6,939 nucleotides of DNA from Christensenella sp. UBA3700 (GTDB lineage Bacteria > Bacillota > Clostridia > Christensenellales > UBA3700), in contig DFIJ01000163.1 in the NCBI GenBank assembly GCA_002372775.1, positions 1-6,939 of the forward strand, written 5' to 3'. The notes beneath the pieces are model-generated. The model had not been told where the DNA came from. It saw nothing but the letters and a program-made list of their open reading frames with translations, and searched no databases. This document shows, piece after piece, positions 1 through 6,812 of this stretch; positions within the stretch are counted from its first letter, which is position 1, and each line of letters begins with the position of its first letter. The translations under genes and the position numbers were made by a program.

Positions 1-1
1 A

Positions 2-430
2 GTATCATGTACAATTCCAGCAGTATATAATGGGGCAACACAGGGAACATCTTGTGATGTAGAATTACCAAATAGTGGATATTCATATAGTGGTTGGACA
101 TTTAATGGATGGTCAACATCTAATACAGGTCAAGCAGGAACAGCCGCAGGTACATTAGTACAAATAGCAGGAAATACAACAAGATATGCAACGTGGAAGA
201 AAACATTTACGTTAACGGCTAATAAAGGTATGAATGTTTCATCAATTGGTGCAACAAGTACTTCTTGTAATGTATACAATGGTGGTACATCATGTAGTGT
301 AACATTACCATCAGCTACTGCAAACTCCGGATATACTTTTATAGGTTGGTGTGGAACAAGTACAGCAACAAGTGGTTGCACAACTGGCTCAATAACGTTA
401 TCAGCAAATGCAACACGATATGCAAATGCA
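2..430 (+). repeat. Two InlB B-like repeats in the first gene
   Basis: The first unit is partial (residues 1-67) and the second is about 76 residues (68-143). Both have the T-L-P or E-L-P strand, the G-W-x-x-x-G-W or Y-T-F-I-G-W core and the N-x-T-R-Y-A close typical of Listeria-Bacteroides repeats. The first unit has Cys3 and Cys18, 15 apart, the same spacing as two units of the downstream gene. The second has Cys89/Cys98 and an extra pair, Cys117/Cys126, flanking the loop after the GW core. Confidence 0.75.
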
Positions 431-1414
431 ACTGATCAAACACCACCAAGTTGTGGTGCGATAGAAAACGGCAGTACTTCATGGAGAAATACTACACAAA
501 CAATCAACGTAGCATGTACTGAAACTGGTGGTTCAGGATGTTCTCAAACATCGTTTAGTAAAACATTTACAAATGATATTACAGGAACAATAACTATTTC
601 AGATAAAGCAGGAAATACAAAAGATTGTCAAGTTCAGGCATATGTAGACACGACGACACCAACATGTGGAACGGCATCAGGAGCATCAACAACATGGATA
701 ACATCTGGATCAAGAACAATAACACAAGCTTGCACTGCAGGCGTCAGTGGATGTGCATCAGTAAGTAATACGTGGTCAACAGATGCGAAGACAGGAATAA
801 TAACAGTAAGAAGTGGGGCAGGAAAAACAAATTCATGTACTGTAAATGTATATAGAGATTCATCTGCACCAGTAATTAGTTGTGCAATACAAGGTGGTGG
901 AAGTTCAGGTGTATCTGTAAGAGTTACCGCATCTGATAGCGTCAGTGGATTACAAAATAATCCATCTGGAACATTTACAATAACTTCAAGCCAAACATAT
1001 ACAGCTAGAAACGGAGCAGGTTTAACCAATAGTTGTAGTGTCTCAGTTACAAAAAGCACTAATCAGTGGACGATGAAACGAGCTGTTTGTACGGCTGGAA
1101 ATTATGGTTCTGGTACGACAACTTACGTACAATCTTGCTCAGCACGTACTAAAGCAACAGCTGATTCTAATAATTACACAGCATATTGGTCTTGTAGTAG
1201 CGTTAGTGTTACTGCAGATAATAATACGCATGTATGTACCAATAATGGACTTACAGCACCATGTTATGCAAAAACAACATATAATAGAATAAGTTGTAAC
1301 ACATGGGGGGCTGCATCTGATTATCAAACTGGAATGAGTTCTTGTAGTGGATCAACAGGTATGCAATATAAATATACATGTGTTGAAACTGGATGGATTT
1401 ATTCTGGAAATTAA
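2..1414 (+). CDS. InlB-repeat and Ig-like repeat surface protein, 5'-truncated by window
   Basis: The reading frame is open from the window edge (first whole codon at 2), so the start and any signal peptide lie upstream; 470 residues are visible. Residues 1-67 are the end of an InlB B-type (Flg_new-like) repeat, with YSGWTFNGWST and a closing RYATWKK. Residues 68-143 are a second, diverged copy ending RYANAT. Residues 145-216, 217-286 and 287-351 are three Ig-like repeats of about 70 residues (P-x-C-G start, SGC in the middle, AG-x-T-x-x-C-x-V-x-V near the end). Residues 352-470 are a cysteine-rich tail (8 Cys) that I do not recognise. All 24 cysteines fall in even numbers per domain. There is no LPXTG or C-terminal membrane segment, so attachment is unexplained. 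By family this is an extracellular adhesin-like or structural protein; ligand unknown. It is related to the next gene, from which a terminator separates it. Confidence 0.85.
   Translation, partial: VSCTIPAVYNGATQGTSCDVELPNSGYSYSGWTFNGWSTSNTGQAGTAAGTLVQIAGNTTRYATWKKTFTLTANKGMNVSSIGATSTSCNVYNGGTSCSVTLPSATANSGYTFIGWCGTSTATSGCTTGSITLSANATRYANATDQTPPSCGAIENGSTSWRNTTQTINVACTETGGSGCSQTSFSKTFTNDITGTITISDKAGNTKDCQVQAYVDTTTPTCGTASGASTTWITSGSRTITQACTAGVSGCASVSNTWSTDAKTGIITVRSGAGKTNSCTVNVYRDSSAPVISCAIQGGGSSGVSVRVTASDSVSGLQNNPSGTFTITSSQTYTARNGAGLTNSCSVSVTKSTNQWTMKRAVCTAGNYGSGTTTYVQSCSARTKATADSNNYTAYWSCSSVSVTADNNTHVCTNNGLTAPCYAKTTYNRISCNTWGAASDYQTGMSSCSGSTGMQYKYTCVETGWIYSGN
434..1054 (+). repeat. Three tandem Ig-like repeats of about 70 residues
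   Basis: The units span residues 145-216, 217-286 and 287-351 of the truncated first gene. Each opens with a proline followed closely by cysteine (PPSCG, TPTCG, APVISC) and closes with a cysteine in T-K-D-C or T-N-S-C followed by alternating valines. Units 1 and 2 have a middle pair (Cys172/180 and Cys244/251). Unit 3 has lost both middle cysteines (VTASDSVSGLQ) and keeps only Cys294 and Cys345. The fold assignment is from the strand pattern and the D-x-x-x-P linkers, not from a search. Confidence 0.65.
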
Positions 1415-1418
1415 TATT

Positions 1419-1452
1419 AAAAAAAGATCAAAGGAAACTTTGGTCTTTTTTT
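1419..1452 (+). terminator. Rho-independent terminator after first repeat protein gene
   Basis: The left arm GATCAAAG (1426-1433) pairs with CTTTGGTC (1438-1445) across a GAAA loop, with one G-T wobble. The stem is extended by seven A facing seven T (1446-1452). The flanking A-tract means it could also work on the minus strand, but no minus-strand gene is seen. It lies 5 bases after the TAA. Confidence 0.9.
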
Positions 1453-1507
1453 AGACAAACTTTATATGTAAATAATTACAATAACCATAGAATTTGAAAC
1501 CTAGCTG

Positions 1508-1516
1508 TGATATACT
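1508..1516 (+). promoter_or_regulatory. Possible extended -10 promoter for the 895-aa gene
   Basis: TGATATACT reads as an extended -10 (TG-n-TATACT) about 9 bases before the ribosome site, giving a start near 1523 and a very short leader. No good -35 lies 16-18 bases upstream. An alternative pair is TTGAAA (1494-1499) with TATAAA (1517-1522) at 17-base spacing, but this would start transcription inside the ribosome-binding site. The preceding terminator requires a promoter in this gap; its exact position is uncertain. Confidence 0.45.
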
Positions 1517-1540
1517 TATAAAGTAAAGGAGTATAAAAGA

Positions 1541-4228
1541 ATGAAAAGAAAAATATTAAATTTGTTAATTTTACTATTATTAATTATCATTCCAAGTGTT
1601 AGTGCTCAAGTAATATCTAAAGATAATGTTGAAGCAAGAACATATATTATAGGAAAATATATGTTTACGAGAAACACTAATGAAAATTATAATGGAGTTT
1701 TAACAACAAGAAGAATTATGTTGGCTGCTAGAACATTAACAGGCAATAACGAGTCAGATATGATAATTTATTATAAAAAAGCTGATGGAACATGGATTGA
1801 TGCTTTAACAAATGCTTCATTAACTGTTCCAAATGAATTCGATATTGAAGTTATTGATATAGCAACTACAATCAGCAACGGGAATTCAATTAGCGAAGGA
1901 ATTGATTATTCAGTTGAAGATATTGCAGTTCAAAATTATCTTGTAGGTAAACACATATTCACAAGAAATAAAAATGATATTTATGATGGAATATTAAATA
2001 CCAAAAAGATAATGTTAGCATCTAAAACAATTACAAGTGATAAAGAATCAGATATGATAATTTATTATAAGAAGCCAAATGGCGATTGGATTGATGCATT
2101 AACTGGAACAGCAGTAACAGTGCCAAGTGCATTAAAAATAGTAAGTATTGATTTAATTCCACAAGTAGTTGATACTGTAGCACCGGTTTGTACATTTGGT
2201 ACTGCACCAACAGTTGATGTCGGGAGTACTGCAACTTTAACACTTACATGTGTAGATAATGAAACTGGAGTTGCAACAACAACACTTTCAGCAAGTGCAT
2301 TTACTTTAAGCAATTCTAATATTTCTATAGCAAATATTGCAACATCAAATATAGAAAATGGAAGAACATATACTATAACTTTAGCAGCAAGTGAAAGCGG
2401 AACAACTACTATAAGTTTAAAAAGTGGTGCAGTAAAAGACCTTGCTAATAATGCAAGTAATACGCCAAGTACAATTGTAACAAGTAGAAAAACATATACA
2501 TTGACACTTGATGCAAATGGTGGAACAGGAACAGCAATTACAACAAACTGTAAGGTAACTACAGGAAATAGTTGTAATGTAACTTTACCTGCTAATTCAT
2601 ATACATATAGTGGCTGGACATTCCAAGGTTGGGGGACATCAGCATCAGCAACAACTGGTGATTCTGCTGATACAAGTGTTACATTAACAGGAAACACAAC
2701 TAGATATGCAATTTGGAAAAAAGATTCGAAAACATATACATTATCACTTGATCCAAATGGCTTAAGTAAAAGCACTAATACATTGTCATGTACTATTGCA
2801 GAAGTATATAATGGAGCAACTCAAGCAACAACTTGTAGTGTTACATTACCAAGTATTGAATCTTCACATGATAGTTGGACATTTGTAGGCTGGGGAACAT
2901 CAGCATCAGCAACAACAGGTACAGCATCAGGGGCAACTGTAAATCTTGGCTCAAATATGACATATTATGCAATTTGGAGAAAAAATGTAACAGTTACATT
3001 TAATGCAAATGGCTGTACAACAGCTAATAAATCAGCTAGTATGACATTATATAATGGTGGAACAAGTGGTTCTTTAGTAGTACCAAACGCAACAATGAAT
3101 AATGGTTGGACAAGTTTAGGTGTAAGTGAAAGTGCTTCATCTACAACTCAAGGAGCAACAATTGGAACATCTATATCTATATCAGTTCCATTAGATCAAG
3201 CAACATCAACATATTATTACAATTGTAAGAAAAATCCTGAAACATATACTGCTACATTTAATGCAAATGGTGGTAATGGAAGTTCAAGCAGTGTATCTTG
3301 TACTTTACCAGTAGCATATAATGGAGCAACACAAGCAAATAGTTGTAATGTAGAATTACCAAGCAATAGCTTTACATATGCATCTTGGACATTTAATGGA
3401 TGGGGTACAAATGCTACTTCAGAAAGTGGAACAATGCCTGGTGAAACAGTAACATTAACAGGTAATACGACATATTATGCAACATGGAAGAAAGTAGTTA
3501 CAGCTCAATTTAATGCAAATAGTTGTGCCGTTTCAAATATGACAGCAGATGTAACATTATATAATGGGGCAACAAGTGGGACTTTAATAGTACCAAATGC
3601 AACAATGCAAAATGGTTGGACAAGTACTGGTGTAAGTCAAAACTCAAAGTCAACTTCTAATGGAACAGCAATGGGATCGACAATATCAGTATCTATACCA
3701 TTAACTACATCAAGTTTAGAATACTATTATAATTGTAAGAAAACTGTAACAAGAACATTAACATATAATGCTAATGGTGGTTCTGGAACAACATCACCTT
3801 CAACATGTAATTTCCAAGCATATAACGGAAACGAAAGTGGAAGTTGCGACGTAACACTTGCAAACAATGCATTTACTCGCGGTGGATATAAATTTAATGG
3901 ATGGGGTGCAAACAGTTATTCTGAAAGCGGTTATGCTGTTGGAACAAGTTTGACACTATCTAGTAATCAAACATTATATGCAACATGGAAAGCAGTATCT
4001 TATACTATTAGGGTTGTACCTTTAGATCAATTAAATCTATCTCCAGACCGAAAAATAGTAGTTTATGCGGATGGAGAAGAGATTGAATTCAGTGCAGTTA
4101 AAGATGGAGACTTTGTTCTTTGCACAGGTGATAATCCAAGCGTAAACGTTTATGAGGTAAGTGATGTTACTACCTTAAATGTTGTACTATTAACAGGAGA
4201 AACAGTAACTGCAACAATAGTTCAATAA
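1541..4228 (+). CDS. Secreted InlB-repeat protein with duplicated N-terminal domain
   Basis: Complete gene of 895 residues, starting at ATG 9 bases after AAAGGAG (1525-1531). Residues 1-22 are a classical signal peptide: MKRK, a run of Leu/Ile, then P-S-V-S-A with likely cleavage before Gln23. There is no lipobox cysteine. Residues 35-107 and 133-205 are a tandem duplication I do not recognise. Residues 209-316 look Ig-like (D-T-V-A-P linker, Cys217/Cys237). Residues 317-818 are six InlB B-like (Flg_new) repeats with GW cores and Y-A-x-W closings; the third and fifth are a distinct type ending YYYNCKK. Residues 819-895 are an unassigned beta-rich tail. No LPXTG, SLH, GW anchor module or C-terminal membrane helix is visible, so it may be released or held by other contacts. 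The mature protein is rich in Ser, Thr and Asn with 15 cysteines, 14 in matched pairs. Its likely role is adhesion or surface structure, from family resemblance only. Confidence 0.9.
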   Translation: MKRKILNLLILLLLIIIPSVSAQVISKDNVEARTYIIGKYMFTRNTNENYNGVLTTRRIMLAARTLTGNNESDMIIYYKKADGTWIDALTNASLTVPNEFDIEVIDIATTISNGNSISEGIDYSVEDIAVQNYLVGKHIFTRNKNDIYDGILNTKKIMLASKTITSDKESDMIIYYKKPNGDWIDALTGTAVTVPSALKIVSIDLIPQVVDTVAPVCTFGTAPTVDVGSTATLTLTCVDNETGVATTTLSASAFTLSNSNISIANIATSNIENGRTYTITLAASESGTTTISLKSGAVKDLANNASNTPSTIVTSRKTYTLTLDANGGTGTAITTNCKVTTGNSCNVTLPANSYTYSGWTFQGWGTSASATTGDSADTSVTLTGNTTRYAIWKKDSKTYTLSLDPNGLSKSTNTLSCTIAEVYNGATQATTCSVTLPSIESSHDSWTFVGWGTSASATTGTASGATVNLGSNMTYYAIWRKNVTVTFNANGCTTANKSASMTLYNGGTSGSLVVPNATMNNGWTSLGVSESASSTTQGATIGTSISISVPLDQATSTYYYNCKKNPETYTATFNANGGNGSSSSVSCTLPVAYNGATQANSCNVELPSNSFTYASWTFNGWGTNATSESGTMPGETVTLTGNTTYYATWKKVVTAQFNANSCAVSNMTADVTLYNGATSGTLIVPNATMQNGWTSTGVSQNSKSTSNGTAMGSTISVSIPLTTSSLEYYYNCKKTVTRTLTYNANGGSGTTSPSTCNFQAYNGNESGSCDVTLANNAFTRGGYKFNGWGANSYSESGYAVGTSLTLSSNQTLYATWKAVSYTIRVVPLDQLNLSPDRKIVVYADGEEIEFSAVKDGDFVLCTGDNPSVNVYEVSDVTTLNVVLLTGETVTATIVQ
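1643..2155 (+). repeat. Tandem 98-residue (294-bp) duplication, unknown domain
   Basis: Residues 35-107 align with 133-205 without gaps at an exact offset of 98 residues; by eye about 41 of 73 positions are identical. Conserved blocks are G-K-x-x-F-T-R-N, K/R-x-I-M-L-A, ESDMIIYYKK and W-I-D-A-L-T. The DNA is also close: the block at 1754 recurs at 2048 with more than 20 identical bases. There are no cysteines in either copy, unlike the rest of the protein. I do not recognise the domain. Confidence 0.85.
2489..3994 (+). repeat. Six InlB B-like repeats in A-A-B-A-B-A order
   Basis: Units are at residues of about 317-394, 397-481, 483-564, 567-651, 653-734 and 735-818. Type A units (1, 2, 4, 6) have the W-T-F-x-G-W-G-T core and end Y-A-x-W-K/R. 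Type B units (3 and 5) have N-G-W-T-S-x-G-V-S instead of the second GW and end YYYNCKK. From unit 2 on, an A-B pair repeats at 170 residues (510 bp): Y423 and Y593 of YNGATQA, and the DNA at 3041 and 3551, match at that offset. Type A cysteines are 8, 15, 15 and 13 apart; type B cysteines are exactly 70 apart in both copies. Confidence 0.85.
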
Positions 4229-4233
4229 CAAAT

Positions 4234-4265
4234 AAAAATACTTGATATTAATCAAGTATTTTTTT
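4234..4265 (+). terminator. Rho-independent terminator after the 895-aa gene
   Basis: ATACTTGAT (4238-4246) pairs with ATCAAGTAT (4251-4259) around an ATTA loop. The stem extends through A-T pairs into a T-tract at 4259-4265. It lies 5 bases after the TAA and separates the repeat protein gene from lon. Confidence 0.9.
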
Positions 4266-4322
4266 ATTACTTTAATAACCAAAAATTGAAAAGAATAAAA
4301 TGAAAAAGCTAAAGATAAAATG

Positions 4323-4351
4323 TAGACTTTTATATTTTTTCATACTATAAT
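4323..4351 (+). promoter_or_regulatory. Sigma-A-type promoter of lon
   Basis: TAGACT (4323-4328, four of six to consensus) and a perfect TATAAT (4346-4351) are separated by 17 bases. The predicted start is near 4358, giving a leader of about 23 bases before TTG at 4381. I saw no CtsR-type tandem GGTCAAA heptamers or CIRCE inverted repeat nearby, so heat-shock control of those kinds is not supported by the sequence. Confidence 0.75.
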
Positions 4352-4368
4352 AATAATCAAATTTGAGT

Positions 4369-4373
4369 GGAGG
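4369..4373 (+). promoter_or_regulatory. Ribosome-binding site that sets the lon start at TTG 4381
   Basis: GGAGG ends 7 bases before TTG at 4381, an ideal spacing. An earlier in-frame TTG at 4363 lies upstream of this site, has no ribosome site of its own, and would be only about 5 bases from the predicted transcript end. The start is therefore 4381. Confidence 0.85.
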
Positions 4374-4380
4374 TGTTATT

Positions 4381-6735
4381 TTGATTAAGACAAATCTACC
4401 GGTTATGATTCTAAGAGGAGTAGTATTACTTCCTTATAATGAATTAAGATTAGAATTTGATAATGACATGAATAAAGATGTTATTGAAGTAGCCGAATTA
4501 TTTCATGATAATAGATTATTAATAGTATGTCAGGAAGATGCATTAGAAGAAGTGCCATCAATAACTGATTTACCTAAAATAGGTATAATTGCAGAAATAA
4601 CACATAAGCTTGAACTACCAAACAGTAAAACAAGAGTTGTTATATCAGCAAAAGAAAGAGGATATGTGCATGAATATTTAAATGTAAATCATTCATCACA
4701 AGTTCTAGAATCAATTGTTTCAGTAGTAAAACCTGATGAGATAGATGAAAAATCTGAAGAAATTTTAATAAGAAAACTTAATCTAGAATTAGAAAAGTAT
4801 ATTCAAAATGTTTCTAATGTAAGTAATAGTTTTTTAGCAAGTATTAAAAAGGAAAAAAAACTAAGTAAATATACTGACATAGTTGTTCCTTATTTACCAA
4901 TTTCATTAAAAGAAAGATTTAAATTTTTAATAACAACCAGTTCGATAAAAAGAGCAGAAATGCTTTTAGAATCTATATATAAACAAAGTGAAATATATGG
5001 TATTGAAAAAGAACTTGATGCCAAAGTAAAGAAAAATCTTGATGCTTCTCAAAAAGAATATATCCTAAGAGAAAGAATGAAAGCAATTAAAGATGAAATA
5101 GGTGAAATAAATGGCAGAGATGAAGACGAAAATGAATTCACTAGTCGCCTTGAAAATTTAAAAGCACCTAAAAGAATAAAAGATAAAATTTTAAAAGAAT
5201 TAAGAAGATATGAAACATTAAACTCAATGTCTCCGGAACTTAATATTGAGCGTACATATATTGAAACAATGCTTTCATTACCATGGCAAGTTGAAACAAA
5301 AGATAATGGAGATCTAAATAATGTTAAAGAAGTTTTAGATTCTTCTCATGCAGGACTTGAAGATGTAAAAAAAAGAATAATTGAATATCTTGCAGTTAAA
5401 AAAGTAACTAAAGAAACAAATGGTGAAATTATTTGTTTAGTAGGTCCTCCTGGAGTAGGAAAAACTTCACTTGCTGAAAGTATAGCTGAAGCAATGAATC
5501 GTAAATTTGTTAAACTTTCAGTAGGTGGATTTAATGATCCGGCCGAGATAATTGGTCATAGAAAAACATATATGGGGGCTCAACCCGGAAGAATAATTCA
5601 ATCGATGAAAAAAGCAGGTAGTATTAACCCTGTATTCTTGATTGATGAAGTTGATAAAATGACTAAAGATATTAAAGGAGATCCAGCCTCATCTTTATTA
5701 GAAGTACTTGATATTGACCAAAATAAACACTTTATTGATAACTATATTGAAGAAGAATATGATTTATCTAAAGTAATGTTTATATTGACTGCTAACTATC
5801 TTGAGAACATTCCAGATCCTTTAAAAGATCGTTTAGAAATAGTAAGTTTATCTGGTTATACTGAATATGAAAAATTAGATATTACTAAAAAACATATAAT
5901 TAAAAAATCTTGTAAGAAAAATGGCTTTGACGAAAAACTATTGTCAATTAAGGATGAAATAATCTTAAAAATCATTAGACAATATACAAGAGAAGCAGGC
6001 GTTCGTGAATTAACAAGAATGTTTGATGAATTAACAAGAAAAATTGTAACTGAAAATGTCTTAGCAGGTAAAGAAAATAAGAAAATAACAATTACTTCAA
6101 GTAGTCTTGAAAAATATTTAGGTAAACCTAAATATCCAGAACAAGTAAAAGAAAAAGAACATTTACCAGGTGTTGTAACAGGTCTTGCTTACACATTAGC
6201 AGGTGGAGATACATTAGATATTGAAGTAACACTTTATCCTGGAACTGGTGAATTAAAGTTAACTGGTTCACTTGGTGATGTCATGAAAGAAAGTGCAACA
6301 ATAGCTTTGAGCTATATTAAAGCACATTCATCATTACTTAAAATAGATGATAAAATATTCAAGAAAAATGATATTCATATCCATGTTCCAGCAGGAGCTG
6401 TTCCTAAAGATGGTCCAAGTGCAGGAATTACATTAACAACTGCTCTAATAAGTGCTTTAACTAATAAAAGAATTAAAAATACTATAGCAATGACTGGAGA
6501 AATGACTTTAAGTGGAAATATTTTACCAATTGGTGGATTAAAAGAAAAATCAATTGGTGGATATCGAAATGGGATAAAAGAAATCATTATACCATATGAT
6601 AACGAACGTGATTTAGATGATATTCCAGTTGAAGTAAAAGATAATATAAAATATATATCAGTTAAGACTTATGACGAGATTATTAAATTGCTTTTTACAA
6701 GTAATATTAAAAAAAGAGCATCAGTGAAACTATAA
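4381..6735 (+). CDS. lon: ATP-dependent protease Lon (LonA type)
   Basis: 784 residues from the TTG start, a normal LonA length. Lon is a cytosolic hexameric AAA+ serine protease that unfolds and degrades damaged and some regulatory proteins. The N-terminal substrate-binding domain starts with L-P-V-M-I-L-R-G-V-V-L-L-P (about residues 5-17) and runs to about 200, followed by a charged helical region. AAA+ motifs: Walker A GPPGVGKT (355-362), pore loop TYMGAQPGR with Tyr397, Walker B VFLIDEVDK (Asp422, Glu423), sensor-1 Asn472, arginine finger Arg484 in DPLKDR, and sensor-2 Arg542 in TREAGVREL. The protease domain follows, with Ser680 in KDGPSAG and Lys721 in GGLKEK as the catalytic dyad. All key residues are present, so the enzyme should be active. 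It is flanked by its own promoter and terminator, so it is probably monocistronic. Confidence 0.97.
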   Translation: MIKTNLPVMILRGVVLLPYNELRLEFDNDMNKDVIEVAELFHDNRLLIVCQEDALEEVPSITDLPKIGIIAEITHKLELPNSKTRVVISAKERGYVHEYLNVNHSSQVLESIVSVVKPDEIDEKSEEILIRKLNLELEKYIQNVSNVSNSFLASIKKEKKLSKYTDIVVPYLPISLKERFKFLITTSSIKRAEMLLESIYKQSEIYGIEKELDAKVKKNLDASQKEYILRERMKAIKDEIGEINGRDEDENEFTSRLENLKAPKRIKDKILKELRRYETLNSMSPELNIERTYIETMLSLPWQVETKDNGDLNNVKEVLDSSHAGLEDVKKRIIEYLAVKKVTKETNGEIICLVGPPGVGKTSLAESIAEAMNRKFVKLSVGGFNDPAEIIGHRKTYMGAQPGRIIQSMKKAGSINPVFLIDEVDKMTKDIKGDPASSLLEVLDIDQNKHFIDNYIEEEYDLSKVMFILTANYLENIPDPLKDRLEIVSLSGYTEYEKLDITKKHIIKKSCKKNGFDEKLLSIKDEIILKIIRQYTREAGVRELTRMFDELTRKIVTENVLAGKENKKITITSSSLEKYLGKPKYPEQVKEKEHLPGVVTGLAYTLAGGDTLDIEVTLYPGTGELKLTGSLGDVMKESATIALSYIKAHSSLLKIDDKIFKKNDIHIHVPAGAVPKDGPSAGITLTTALISALTNKRIKNTIAMTGEMTLSGNILPIGGLKEKSIGGYRNGIKEIIIPYDNERDLDDIPVEVKDNIKYISVKTYDEIIKLLFTSNIKKRASVKL

Positions 6736-6753
6736 CAATTGTTATAGTTTTTT
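6727..6753 (+). terminator. Terminator overlapping the end of lon
   Basis: A perfect 24-base palindrome (6727-6750), AAACTATAAC plus AATT plus GTTATAGTTT, runs into a tract of six T (6748-6753). Its left arm holds the last two codons and the TAA (6733-6735) of lon, so the stop codon is inside the hairpin stem. Confidence 0.85.
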
Positions 6754-6757
6754 ATTA

Positions 6758-6786
6758 TTGAAAAAAAATTCATTTCCCTGTAAAAT
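6758..6786 (+). promoter_or_regulatory. Promoter of the cation ATPase gene
   Basis: TTGAAA (6758-6763) and TAAAAT (6781-6786) are spaced by 17 bases, each five of six to consensus. The predicted start is near 6793, about 20 bases before the ATG. It begins only 5 bases after the lon terminator's T-tract, making a compact terminator-promoter junction. Confidence 0.75.
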
Positions 6787-6812
6787 ATATATAGTGATAA
6801 TAGGAGGGGCCT

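Noticed and set aside
230..1414. ATG at 230 as the start of a 394-residue gene
   Set aside because: The same frame is open back to position 2 and encodes a continuing InlB-like repeat; no ribosome site precedes 230. The gene is truncated by the window edge.
1494..1522. TTGAAA/TATAAA pair as main promoter of the 895-aa gene
   Set aside because: Spacing is right, but the predicted start near 1529 falls inside AAAGGAG and would leave the transcript without a ribosome site. It is kept only as an alternative to the extended -10.
1541..1606. Lipoprotein signal on the 895-aa protein
   Set aside because: There is no cysteine after the hydrophobic run; the P-S-V-S-A pattern fits signal peptidase I.
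2065..2775. Long minus-strand frame (236 codons), and a similar one at 634-1059
   Set aside because: Both lie antisense to well-supported repeat genes, have no ribosome site or promoter, and their length follows from the codon-biased, stop-poor repeats.
2489..3994. Periodic sequence that could be mistaken for a CRISPR array or noncoding satellite
   Set aside because: The repeats are in one continuous reading frame, imperfect, 240-510 bp in period, and match InlB-type protein modules.
4266..4380. CtsR or CIRCE heat-shock operator upstream of lon
   Set aside because: No tandem GGTCAAA-like heptamers or long inverted repeat with a 9-base spacer were seen in this gap.
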